DNA of 5,338 bases from JAAYXU01 sp050942555 (GTDB lineage Bacteria; Bacillota; Clostridia; Christensenellales; UMGS416): NCBI GenBank assembly GCA_050942555.1, contig JBMNNN010000149.1:1-5338 (forward strand). Direction: 5' to 3'. Below, one piece after another: positions 1-5,222 of the stretch (its first letter is position 1; each line of letters opens with the position of its first letter). A program made the position numbers and the translations under genes. The notes below the pieces were generated by a model, which worked only from the letters and a program-made list of their open reading frames with translations, ran no database searches and was not told the origin of the DNA.

Positions 1-116
1 GTCACGCAGGCCTCTATCCGGTAATCGTCCATATACGAAACAAGTCCCCGCGCGTCCCGGTACCGGGACGGATGCGGATACGGACCGATCGCCGTATTGA
101 TATCGATGATTTTCAT
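1..116 (-). CDS. Amidohydrolase_2-like protein, N-terminus only (runs off left edge)
   Basis: Only the first 38 codons are present; the gene continues beyond position 1. The translation begins MKIIDINTAIGPYP and continues to a stretch reading LVSYMDDYRIEACV. This is the usual opening of amidohydrolase_2 (PF04909-like) TIM-barrel proteins: a first strand ending in a D-x-H-x-H-x-G type motif, then a helix with a 'MD..xI..A.V' pattern. Here the two metal-binding histidines of that motif would be N7 and A9, so this member lacks the usual HxH pair. The ATG at 116 is the only ATG, GTG or TTG start in frame after the upstream stop region, and GGTGGTG (122-128) lies 5 nt before it as a weak ribosome binding site. 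It lies 39 nt downstream of the aminotransferase stop with no terminator between, so the two genes are probably co-transcribed. Substrate unknown; family assignment is moderately secure given the short fragment. Confidence 0.6.
   Translation of the reverse strand, partial: MKIIDINTAIGPYPHPSRYRDARGLVSYMDDYRIEACV
53..70. repeat. 18-bp perfect palindrome inside the amidohydrolase gene
   Basis: CGTCCCGGTACCGGGACG reads identically on both strands. It falls within codons for P-S-R-Y-R-D near residue 19 of the amidohydrolase. Amino-acid coding may fully explain it. Confidence 0.9.
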
Positions 117-155
117 TTTTTCACCACCATAGAGGCACGAATGCTTTACCTCCCT

Positions 156-1328
156 TTATCGAAGCGTTTCCGCGGCTTTGCGGCAGCTCTGCGCCAGTGA
201 TTGGATTTTTTGCTCGTCCCAGTCGGGATGGAGGCTGATATACACGGTCCGGGACAGCACATCGAGCGTCTGCGGGCACATGTCGGCGCTGTAGTGCGAG
301 CGCAGTTCCCTGTTCTGCGGCAGATTATAGGGATTGTACGCGGGATGGTGCGCGCCCTGTCTGCTTAATAGCGGGGTCCAGTTCGTGTACACGTGTCTTC
401 CGCTGTCGATGGGCAGCCATCCGTTCACGCCCTCGCTTGCCGCGAACGCGCGCGCTTTGCCTTCCTCTGCAAATGTGAATGCCAGCGTCGTTGCACAGTC
501 GCCCTCAGGATCGTGGGACGGCGCCAATACGATGTCCGGTACGCCCGACAGCGCGCCCGCCAGCGCCTTTTTTACCCGCCTCAGGTCAGCCAGTATGCCG
601 TCCAGCCTGCGAAGCTGCACCCGCAGGATTGCGCCGGTGATTTCGCTCACACGGTATTGCGTGCCCATGAAGGGCGGCTCATGCAGGTCTTTGGGCCCCC
701 AGAAAGTCGTGCCTCCATCGTGGTAGATGAGCGCGCGCTCGTAGACTCTGCGGTCGTCGGTCAGCACGGCGCCGCCCTCCCCGGCGGTAATAATCTTAAA
801 GTCGTTGAAGCTGTAGGCCCCGGCGTGTCCCCAGCTTCCCAACCGCTTGCCCCGGAAAGAGCCGCCGTCGGCCTGGCAGGCGTCCTCCACCACGAAGAAG
901 CCATGCCTGCGGCTCATGGCCATCAGTCGCTCCATATCGCACGGGAAACCCACCATGTCCACGGGGATGACCGCTCTGACGTTGGGCGTCAGCTTGCGCT
1001 CGACGTCATTAAGATCGATCGTCATGGTCTCGTCGATTTCAGCCAGCACCGGGATAGCGCCCACCGATGTGACCGCCAGCGCGGTGGCCATGAAGGTATA
1101 GGCCGGTACGATGACCTCGTCGCCCGGTCCGATGCCCAGTCCCGCCAGCGCGCATGTGAGCGCCGCCGTACCGCCCGTCACGCACAGTGCGTAGCGCACG
1201 CCGACTTTTTCGGCGATCTCCCGTTCGAAAGTTGCGGTCTCCTTCAGACCATCGTTGATCCGAAAAAGCTTCCCTGCCCGGATGACCTTCGCCACTTCGT
1301 CGATCTCTTCCTGTCCGATCCTGAACAT
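156..1328 (-). CDS. DegT/DnrJ/EryC1/StrS family PLP-dependent aminotransferase
   Basis: This is a 390-residue fold-type I aminotransferase, the normal length for the family. Members transfer an amino group to keto- or inosose-type sugars, mostly nucleotide-linked, in the cytoplasm. Visible hallmarks are TGGTAAL at 51-57 (cofactor phosphate loop), EDACQADGG at 148-156 with D149 for the pyridine nitrogen and Q152 over the ring, and SFNDFKIITAGEGG at 173-186 with K178 as the Schiff-base lysine. The GEGGAVLTDD tail of that motif resembles the StsC/BtrS-like members more than the GDGG sugar-nucleotide ones. I start it at the ATG at 1328, where GGGGAGGG lies just upstream and the family homology begins. 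The frame stays open to 1487, but that extension runs through the promoter at 1422-1450 and is AT-rich, so it is not coding. It heads an operon with the amidohydrolase. A catabolic or small-molecule amino-sugar role is possible; the substrate cannot be read from sequence. Confidence 0.9.
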   Translation of the reverse strand: MFRIGQEEIDEVAKVIRAGKLFRINDGLKETATFEREIAEKVGVRYALCVTGGTAALTCALAGLGIGPGDEVIVPAYTFMATALAVTSVGAIPVLAEIDETMTIDLNDVERKLTPNVRAVIPVDMVGFPCDMERLMAMSRRHGFFVVEDACQADGGSFRGKRLGSWGHAGAYSFNDFKIITAGEGGAVLTDDRRVYERALIYHDGGTTFWGPKDLHEPPFMGTQYRVSEITGAILRVQLRRLDGILADLRRVKKALAGALSGVPDIVLAPSHDPEGDCATTLAFTFAEEGKARAFAASEGVNGWLPIDSGRHVYTNWTPLLSRQGAHHPAYNPYNLPQNRELRSHYSADMCPQTLDVLSRTVYISLHPDWDEQKIQSLAQSCRKAAETLR

Positions 1329-1331
1329 GAT

Positions 1332-1341
1332 GCTCCCTCCC
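1332..1341 (-). promoter_or_regulatory. Strong ribosome binding site deciding the aminotransferase start
   Basis: On the minus strand the sequence reads GGGGAGGGAG followed by CATC and the ATG at 1328. The purine-rich core lies at normal spacing from this ATG, and no comparable site precedes the longer in-frame start at 1487. Confidence 0.8.
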
Positions 1342-1369
1342 CTAATATATTTGGTTGTGTGCTTGGAAC

Positions 1370-1393
1370 CGCCATTCGATTTAATTCGCCATT
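1370..1393. repeat. Short direct repeat in the aminotransferase leader
   Basis: CGCCATT occurs at 1370-1376 and again at 1387-1393, a 17-nt period, inside the predicted 5' leader. On the transcribed strand these read AATGGCG. The leader also has complementary ends, GGAAC near 1415-1411 and GTTCC near 1369-1365, that could close a stem around this region. No known riboswitch class is recognised. Confidence 0.3.
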
Positions 1394-1421
1394 GGCAAAA
1401 TTGATGGGTTGTTCCGTTATA

Positions 1422-1450
1422 ATTATATTCACCGTATGTTAATATGTCAA
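1422..1450 (-). promoter_or_regulatory. Perfect consensus sigma-70/sigma-A promoter for the aminotransferase operon
   Basis: Read on the minus strand, TTGACA (1450-1445) is followed by exactly 17 nt and TATAAT (1427-1422): both hexamers match consensus at all 12 positions with optimal spacing. Transcription would begin near 1415, giving an untranslated leader of about 87 nt before the ATG at 1328. Upstream of the -35 the strand is A-rich (1451-1515), which could act as an UP element. So strong a promoter usually needs a repressor, and a palindrome overlaps the -35 box (1436-1453). Confidence 0.85.
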
Positions 1451-1453
1451 CAT
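1436..1453. promoter_or_regulatory. Rex-like palindromic operator overlapping the -35 box
   Basis: The plus strand reads ATGTTAA-TATG-TCAACAT. Compared with the clostridial Rex operator TTGTTAA-N4-TTAACAA, it matches 11 of 14 half-site positions with the same 18-bp geometry. Two of the three mismatches are the outermost bases. It covers the whole TTGACA -35 hexamer of the aminotransferase promoter, where a bound protein would block RNA polymerase. The sequence and position are seen directly; identification as a Rex site is inference. Confidence 0.5.
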
Positions 1454-1518
1454 TATATGTATTATTACTTTCTATAAATGATTGCAATTAATTTTTCCGT
1501 TTTTTGTTTTTAATTTCC

Positions 1519-1547
1519 TTTCCAGTGCAAAGAAAATCTGCTATAAT
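1519..1547 (+). promoter_or_regulatory. Extended -10 promoter for the phospholipase C-like gene
   Basis: TATAAT lies at 1542-1547 and is preceded by TGC, making an extended -10 (TGnTATAAT). Seventeen nt upstream is TTTCCA (1519-1524), a 4/6 match to the -35 consensus. Transcription would start near 1554, about 45 nt before the ATG at 1599. It faces away from the promoter at 1422-1450, so 1329-1598 is a divergent control region. Confidence 0.7.
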
Positions 1548-1598
1548 AATGGCGGAAGTAGTGGAAGACAAGGTGTAAGATAGGAGCGTAAGCTGTTC

Positions 1599-2279
1599 AT
1601 GCCGCTGCCAACCATTCATCTGCTGGTGACCGAGGCTGTCGCGCACCGCACGGGGATGGGTCTTTCGGGGAAATGTCTGCTGGGTTCGATCGCGCCCGAT
1701 GCCATCCACATGCGCAAGGGCTCCACTCTCGACGACAAGCATAACACCCATCTGCGAACCGACGGACTGCACAAATCGTGGGAAACGGCTCTCTCGATGT
1801 TGCGCGATTGTCGGCGCGATCCCTTCGTCACCGGCTATGCGCTGCATGTGATGACCGACTATTTGTGGATCCTGGGGCCGTGGCGGGAGTTCACCCGGAA
1901 GCTGCCCGAGGGACTTTCCAGTGACGAAATCAAGAGGATCTATTACCGCGACATGAACCATATCGACAACTGGCTCTTCCGCCAGGCAGGCTCCCGGAGG
2001 TTGTGGGACGCGCTGCTCAAAGCGCCCCCCACCGCAATGCCTCAGTATGTCTCGCTGGGCGAGGTGAGCGCATGGCGTCGAAACCGTTATGTGCGCCTGC
2101 TCGACGAGCGCCGGAGCCAGCCGGCCGGGTACATCACACTGGATACCGCCCGCCGATTTATCAACGAAACAGGCCAGAGGCTGGCCGGCCCGGTGCAGGA
2201 AGCCTTATCGGGAAGAAAGGAAGCTAGGGATGTCCCGCAGAACGAACCCGAATCAGGAGATGATAACGATGGCACGTGA
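1599..2279 (+). CDS. Zinc-dependent phospholipase C-like protein (PF00882-type)
   Basis: This 226-residue protein has no signal peptide or membrane segment and so should be cytoplasmic. Its opening, MPLPTIHLLVTEAV, then LLGSIAPDAIHMR (28-39) and DKHNTHLR (46-53), matches the pattern of the small 'zinc dependent phospholipase C family' proteins common in Firmicutes. GYALHVMTDYLW (79-90) carries an HxxxD pair (H83, D87) like a zinc-binding helix of Bacillus cereus phospholipase C. Other candidate ligands are H7, D34, H37, H48, H51, H121 and D123. Residues after about 205 are charged and probably disordered. The start is the ATG at 1599, preceded by AGGAG at 1582-1586 with a rather long 12-nt gap. 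Its last 11 nt overlap the next gene. The family fold is fairly likely, but phospholipase activity is not shown: unlike secreted PLC enzymes it lacks an export signal, so the true substrate may differ. Confidence 0.65.
   Translation: MPLPTIHLLVTEAVAHRTGMGLSGKCLLGSIAPDAIHMRKGSTLDDKHNTHLRTDGLHKSWETALSMLRDCRRDPFVTGYALHVMTDYLWILGPWREFTRKLPEGLSSDEIKRIYYRDMNHIDNWLFRQAGSRRLWDALLKAPPTAMPQYVSLGEVSAWRRNRYVRLLDERRSQPAGYITLDTARRFINETGQRLAGPVQEALSGRKEARDVPQNEPESGDDNDGT
2255..2259 (+). promoter_or_regulatory. Ribosome binding site within the upstream gene, deciding the start at 2269
   Basis: AGGAG lies 9 nt before the ATG at 2269, within the end of the phospholipase C-like gene. The in-frame ATG at 2260 touches this site and is too close. 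The ATG at 2230 has its own possible site (AAAGGAAG, 2216-2223) and is a weaker alternative. Confidence 0.65.
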
Positions 2280-2598
2280 AAAAATACTGTTCGACAAGAC
2301 AGAGGTAACGCTGGAAACGGTAATTGGGAAAAAAGCGCAGGTGATTCACCTGCCCTACGATCGGATTACGAGCGTTACGCTGGAGCCCTGCAGGGTCCGC
2401 AGACTATTCAAGACCGTGGATGCCGAGCGGATCGTCGTGCGCGCCAGCGGATACGCGGAGCCCATGGTCTTTAGAAGCGACCAGGAGGGATCTTATTTCG
2501 AATCGTATAAAGAGGGTTTCCGTACATTCTGCAGGCAGCACCATATCACGTTTTATGACAAGACAGCCGACAATGCCGCGCAGAGCGATGGACAGTAA
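2269..2598 (+). CDS. Conserved-looking 109-residue protein of unknown function, possibly PH-like
   Basis: I do not recognise a named family. The protein is 109 residues, soluble and without signal peptide. It begins MAREKILFDK and reads as alternating beta-type segments: VTLETV, AQVIHLPYDRITSVTLE, RIVVRAS and PMVFRS. These are followed by a helix, SYFESYKEGFRTFCRQHHI (75-93), and a short polar tail. A barrel of strands closed by one C-terminal helix, with a 'Y.RI..V' segment near residue 30, is reminiscent of bacterial PH-like domains, but this is only an impression. It overlaps the end of the phospholipase C-like gene by 11 nt, so the two are translationally coupled and probably act together. 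If PH-like, it could bring the partner to lipid. The last codons reach 2598, and a hairpin follows at 2645. Confidence 0.7.
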   Translation: MAREKILFDKTEVTLETVIGKKAQVIHLPYDRITSVTLEPCRVRRLFKTVDAERIVVRASGYAEPMVFRSDQEGSYFESYKEGFRTFCRQHHITFYDKTADNAAQSDGQ

Positions 2599-2644
2599 GA
2601 GCTTCCCGAGGGCTATTCGAAAATAATATAAGCGGTATTCAGTA

Positions 2645-2678
2645 ATCAGCGCCATCGCACCTGCCGATGGCGCTTGAT
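2645..2678 (+). terminator. Hairpin terminator after the two-gene unit
   Basis: AGCGCCATCG (2648-2657) pairs perfectly with CGATGGCGCT (2665-2674) around a 7-nt loop, and ATC/GAT outside can extend the stem to 13 bp with one bulged T. The tail TTGATTT is only partly T-rich, so termination may be incomplete. It sits immediately before the promoter of the next gene. Confidence 0.65.
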
Positions 2679-2687
2679 TTCGCGCTC

Positions 2688-2716
2688 TTTACAAATCCTG
2701 CCCGCCCGTGTAGAAT
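2688..2716 (+). promoter_or_regulatory. Promoter for the SLC13-type permease
   Basis: TTTACA (2688-2693), 17 nt, then TAGAAT (2711-2716): each hexamer matches 5 of 6 consensus positions at ideal spacing. Transcription would begin at A2723 or A2724, about 34 nt before the GTG start at 2757. This places the longer in-frame start at 2667 upstream of the transcript, ruling it out. Confidence 0.7.
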
Positions 2717-2727
2717 CCGTGTAAGCC

Positions 2728-2760
2728 ATGTCACCCTCGGGGAGGCACGAAAGAACGTGA
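2728..2760 (+). other. Possible leaderless 10-codon upstream ORF overlapping the permease start
   Basis: An ATG at 2728 opens a 10-codon frame (MSPSGRHERT) whose TGA at 2758-2760 overlaps the permease GTG at 2757-2759 as GTGA, the common arrangement for translational coupling. The predicted transcript start is only 4-5 nt before this ATG, so it would be essentially leaderless. It contains the permease ribosome binding site. It may be chance; there is no protein evidence. Confidence 0.25.
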
Positions 2761-4145
2761 AATCCGAATCCCGAACCGCCGTCCACCTGCTCGCGGGACC
2801 GGCGCTTTTCGCGGCTGCGCTGGCCGCGATGCCCGGCAGCCGCGCCGCGGCCGCCGCGATCGGCCTGACGCTGTGGATGCTGTACTGGTGGATCACCCGT
2901 CCCGTCCATATCGCGGTGACGGCGCTGCTTCCGATCGCGGTCAATTCGCTCGCGGGTATCGCCCCGATGGATACGGTGCTGGCCAGTTATTTCAGCCCCA
3001 TCGCGGTGCTGCTGCTGGGAGCCAGCCTGCTGCTGGCGGTGTGGTCGGCGTGCGGGCTTGACCAGCGGATCGCCGTCAGGGCGCTGCTGCTCATCGGGCC
3101 TTCGGTGAGAGGACAGCTGTTGGTGTGGTACTGGCTGGCCACGCTGGCGAGCATGTTCCTTCCCAATTCGGTGGTGGCGGCGGTGCTGTGCCCGATCGCT
3201 GCAGCCATGCTCAGGGCCTGCCGCGCCGATATTCCCGAGACGGGCTCCCCTACCCGCTACTTCATACTGCTGGCCATCGTATGGGGCGCGGGTATCGGCG
3301 GATTCGGCACGCCGCTTGGCGGATCGATGAATCTGGTCGCGATCCGGTACATCGAGGACTTCACGGGCGCGGAGTACTCCTATGTGACCTGGACGCTGCG
3401 TATGGCGCCCTACCTGCTGCTCCTGTCGGCCGGCATATCGGTCTACCTGCTGCTCGTCCGGCTCGATGTCGGGCTGCTTCCGGGAAGCAGGGCGCATTTC
3501 CGTACGCTGTACGCGGGGCTTGGCGCGATGGGCCGTGATCAGAAGATCGCTCTGGCGCTGTTCCTGCTGGCGGTCGTGGCATCCTTTGCGCGGCCGCTCT
3601 ATGAACGCCTGCTGCCCGGCCTACAGCCGTATTACGCGTTCCTGCTGGCGGGTATGGCGGCGATGCTGCTGCGCTCGGAAAAGGGCGGCAGGCTGATTAC
3701 CTGGGAGCAGGCGGCCCGGAGCGTCAACTGGGGCCTTCTACTGCTCTTTTCGGGCGGAATGGCCGCGGGCAACCTGATCCTGTCGTCGGGCGCAGCCGAG
3801 GCTGTCGCGCGGCTCATCGGTTCGCTGAGCCTCAGCGCCGCTGCGGTGCTGCCCGTGTTCGTCATGGCGGGGATCCTGCTAAGCAACGCGTCCAGCAACA
3901 CCGCGGCCACGGCGGTGCTGCTGCCCGTCGTCATCAGCGTGATGTCGCTCATGGGCCATGACCCGCTACCGATGCTCTATCCGGCGGCGGCGGCCTGTAA
4001 CTGCGCGTTCGTGCTGCCCACGTCCATCCGGGCGATCCCCGTGGGCTATGGACTCGATATCGGATTCATGTTTCGGAAAGGATGGGCGGCGCTGCTCGTG
4101 TGCCTGGTGCTGCTCGTCGTGGCGGGACTGGCAGCGGTACTGTAG
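2757..4145 (+). CDS. SLC13/DASS-family anion permease
   Basis: This 462-residue, very hydrophobic integral membrane protein has the size and two-repeat plan of divalent-anion:sodium symporters, which import dicarboxylates, citrate or sulfate. WMLYWWITRPVHIAVTALLP (40-59) matches the family's early 'WWitE..P...TaLlP' segment. The second repeat has the SNT signature intact (SNASSNTAATAVLLP, S380-N381-T382); the first repeat has PNS (136-138) instead. The loop after the first hairpin reads GTPLGGSMN (184-192) rather than GTPPN, and the second equivalent reads PTSIRAI (421-427) with no PPN. WEQAARSVNWGLLLLFSGG (316-334) is also typical. The start is the GTG at 2757, after GGGGAGG (2739-2745) with an 11-nt gap. 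It has its own promoter and stands alone. Family membership is likely; the altered substrate and sodium loops mean substrate and coupling ion are open. Confidence 0.85.
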   Translation: MKSESRTAVHLLAGPALFAAALAAMPGSRAAAAAIGLTLWMLYWWITRPVHIAVTALLPIAVNSLAGIAPMDTVLASYFSPIAVLLLGASLLLAVWSACGLDQRIAVRALLLIGPSVRGQLLVWYWLATLASMFLPNSVVAAVLCPIAAAMLRACRADIPETGSPTRYFILLAIVWGAGIGGFGTPLGGSMNLVAIRYIEDFTGAEYSYVTWTLRMAPYLLLLSAGISVYLLLVRLDVGLLPGSRAHFRTLYAGLGAMGRDQKIALALFLLAVVASFARPLYERLLPGLQPYYAFLLAGMAAMLLRSEKGGRLITWEQAARSVNWGLLLLFSGGMAAGNLILSSGAAEAVARLIGSLSLSAAAVLPVFVMAGILLSNASSNTAATAVLLPVVISVMSLMGHDPLPMLYPAAAACNCAFVLPTSIRAIPVGYGLDIGFMFRKGWAALLVCLVLLVVAGLAAVL

Positions 4146-4153
4146 CGCTTCCG

Positions 4154-5053
4154 TCAGCAGAATGTCTTGGAGCCCTGCCGCCGGAACCATTGCAGGAAAT
4201 CTTCGATGTGCCCGGGATGCTCACGCCGGTATGCGATGACCACCTGCAGGTCCAGATCCACTCCGGGCACTTCGATGATCTTCATCTGCTTTTTGAATAT
4301 TTCTTCCTTCACGGATATATAGGGCAGGAACGCGACACCATACCCGCGCGTTACCAGCGTCTTTGCGCTCTCGATCCCTTCGACCTTCATACCAGCGCGC
4401 AGTATGGCCTGCTCCAGCTCGGTCTGCGCTATTTTTTTCGATAGGATCTCGTATATGTCGCTCTTTTCGGAAAAAGTGATGATGCTCATACCGGCGAGCT
4501 CCGCGCTCGTAACCGGCCCGCGAACGGGCGCGGCGTACCCGACGACCGGCACGATCCGGTTGACGGCGGCGGCCTCCACCACGATATCGGGCGGCGGCTT
4601 TCCGAGGCTGATGTCGTAGAAAAAGCCTATGTCGCACAGGCCGTTGGCGACGCTGGTCATGATGTCCTGCGCGGGGCGGTTGGACAGCTGAAACTGGTAT
4701 CGGGGAAGATGGCGGTTTGCCGTAAGGATCATGCAGGGCAGCGCGTAGTCGGCCAGCGAGTGCGAAGCCTCGATCCGTATGATCAGGCTGTCGGACCCGG
4801 CGCGCTCGATTTCGCGCATCATTTCGTCATAGGTTTGCAGTATGTACTCCGCGTACCGGGAAACGATCCTGCCTGCGGGCGTTAGCGTCACGCCCATGTT
4901 GCTTCGCTCCAGCAGTTTCCGGGAGAGCAGGTTCTCGAGCTTCTGCATCTGCTGGCTGAGCGCTGACTGGGAAAGATGCACCGACCGAGCCACGCTGCTG
5001 ATGCTGCCCGATTTGGCGATCATCTGAAAATATTTCAGCAGCTCTATTTCCAT
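4154..5053 (-). CDS. LysR-family transcriptional regulator
   Basis: This 299-residue protein has the usual LysR-type length. The N-terminal winged helix-turn-helix spans about residues 1-60. It reads GSISSVARSVHLSQSALSQQ (16-35), then a KLENLLSRKLLERS recognition and wing segment and the TPAG motif at 58-61. A linker helix (about 62-88) leads to a periplasmic-binding-like effector domain (about 90-295), including GLCDIGFFYD (138-147), IITFSEKSDIYEIL (191-204) and RGYGVAFLPYISV (236-248). It binds DNA as an oligomer and responds to a small ligand. The ATG at 5053 follows GGGGAG (5061-5066) at 7-nt spacing. It faces the permease tail to tail, with 8 nt between stop codons, and diverges from the gene at 5223. 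The target is probably itself and the divergent gene or the permease; the ligand is unknown. Confidence 0.93.
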   Translation of the reverse strand: MEIELLKYFQMIAKSGSISSVARSVHLSQSALSQQMQKLENLLSRKLLERSNMGVTLTPAGRIVSRYAEYILQTYDEMMREIERAGSDSLIIRIEASHSLADYALPCMILTANRHLPRYQFQLSNRPAQDIMTSVANGLCDIGFFYDISLGKPPPDIVVEAAAVNRIVPVVGYAAPVRGPVTSAELAGMSIITFSEKSDIYEILSKKIAQTELEQAILRAGMKVEGIESAKTLVTRGYGVAFLPYISVKEEIFKKQMKIIEVPGVDLDLQVVIAYRREHPGHIEDFLQWFRRQGSKTFC

Positions 5054-5083
5054 GGGATCGCTCCCCTTTTTCCTTTCATCTCA

Positions 5084-5105
5084 CCGATAGTATATCATAT
5101 ATCGG
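5084..5105. promoter_or_regulatory. Inverted repeat over the LysR -10 box, possible autoregulatory site
   Basis: CCGATA (5084-5089) and TATCGG (5100-5105) form a perfect 6-bp inverted repeat with a 10-nt AT-rich spacer. It spans the predicted -10 box of the regulator, where LysR proteins commonly bind to repress themselves. The repeat is seen directly; the function is inferred. Confidence 0.4.
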
Positions 5106-5116
5106 CTATAAGTAAA
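5089..5116 (-). promoter_or_regulatory. Promoter of the LysR gene
   Basis: On the minus strand TATACT (5094-5089) is preceded by TGA, an extended -10, and by TTTACT (5116-5111, 4/6 to the -35 consensus) at 16-nt spacing. Transcription would start near 5082, leaving a leader of about 29 nt. Confidence 0.55.
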
Positions 5117-5124
5117 ACGAATAG

Positions 5125-5147
5125 AGTATAACGAAATGCAATATACT
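5125..5147. promoter_or_regulatory. Second inverted repeat, candidate LysR-type box
   Basis: AGTATA (5125-5130) and TATACT (5142-5147) are an inverted repeat with an 11-nt spacer, between the two divergent promoters. AGTATA also occurs at 5089-5094, 36 nt away. The spacing and location suit a LysR recognition site, but AT-rich DNA produces such repeats by chance. Confidence 0.3.
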
Positions 5148-5162
5148 GGGCCTATAAACCTA

Positions 5163-5171
5163 TGTTAAAAT
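5163..5171 (+). promoter_or_regulatory. Extended -10 promoter for the right-edge gene
   Basis: TGTTAAAAT is an extended -10 (TGn plus TAAAAT, 5/6). No good -35 is found 17 nt upstream, so strength may depend on the TGn element or an activator. Transcription would begin near 5178, just before the Rex-type palindrome at 5186-5203. Confidence 0.45.
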
Positions 5172-5185
5172 ACTAACGGGAGCAC

Positions 5186-5203
5186 TTGTTAATTCTTTAA
5201 CAA
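5186..5203. promoter_or_regulatory. Perfect clostridial-type Rex operator
   Basis: TTGTTAA (5186-5192), TTCT, TTAACAA (5197-5203) is a perfect inverted repeat and matches the Rex operator consensus described in Clostridium, TTGTTAANNNNTTAACAA, at all 14 specified positions. Rex is the NADH/NAD+-sensing repressor of fermentation genes in Firmicutes. The site lies between the predicted transcript start and the ribosome binding site of the gene at 5223, a blocking position. As RNA the stem would be weak (one G-C pair per arm), so a DNA operator is more likely than a terminator. Confidence 0.7.
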
Positions 5204-5222
5204 CCGAAAGGAAGTGGGGAGC

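Noticed and set aside
393..1442. 349-codon open frame on the plus strand
   Set aside because: It is antisense to the aminotransferase, whose catalytic motifs are all intact; the translation has no recognisable motif and reflects GC-rich codon structure.
1329..1487. 53-residue N-terminal extension of the aminotransferase
   Set aside because: It would need translation through and upstream of the perfect promoter at 1422-1450, is AT-rich, has no ribosome binding site and lies outside the family homology.
1481..1488. ATTGCAAT palindrome as an operator
   Set aside because: It is only 8 bp and does not extend cleanly; expected by chance in such AT-rich DNA.
1488..1961. 157-codon open frame on the minus strand
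   Set aside because: It is antisense to the phospholipase C-like gene and crosses the AT-rich promoter gap; no ribosome binding site or domain pattern was seen.
2667..2756. 30-residue N-terminal extension of the permease (ATG at 2667)
   Set aside because: The start lies within the terminator stem and upstream of the promoter at 2688-2716.
2646..3497. 283-codon open frame on the minus strand
   Set aside because: It is antisense to the permease, with a low-complexity R/Q/H-rich translation typical of shadow frames in GC-rich DNA.
4146..4153. Shared bidirectional terminator between the permease and the LysR gene
   Set aside because: The nearby complementarity is only about 4 bp (AGCG/CGCT) with no T tract on either side.
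5186..5203. Intrinsic terminator
   Set aside because: The stem is AT-rich with one G-C pair per arm and no T tract follows; a DNA operator fits better.
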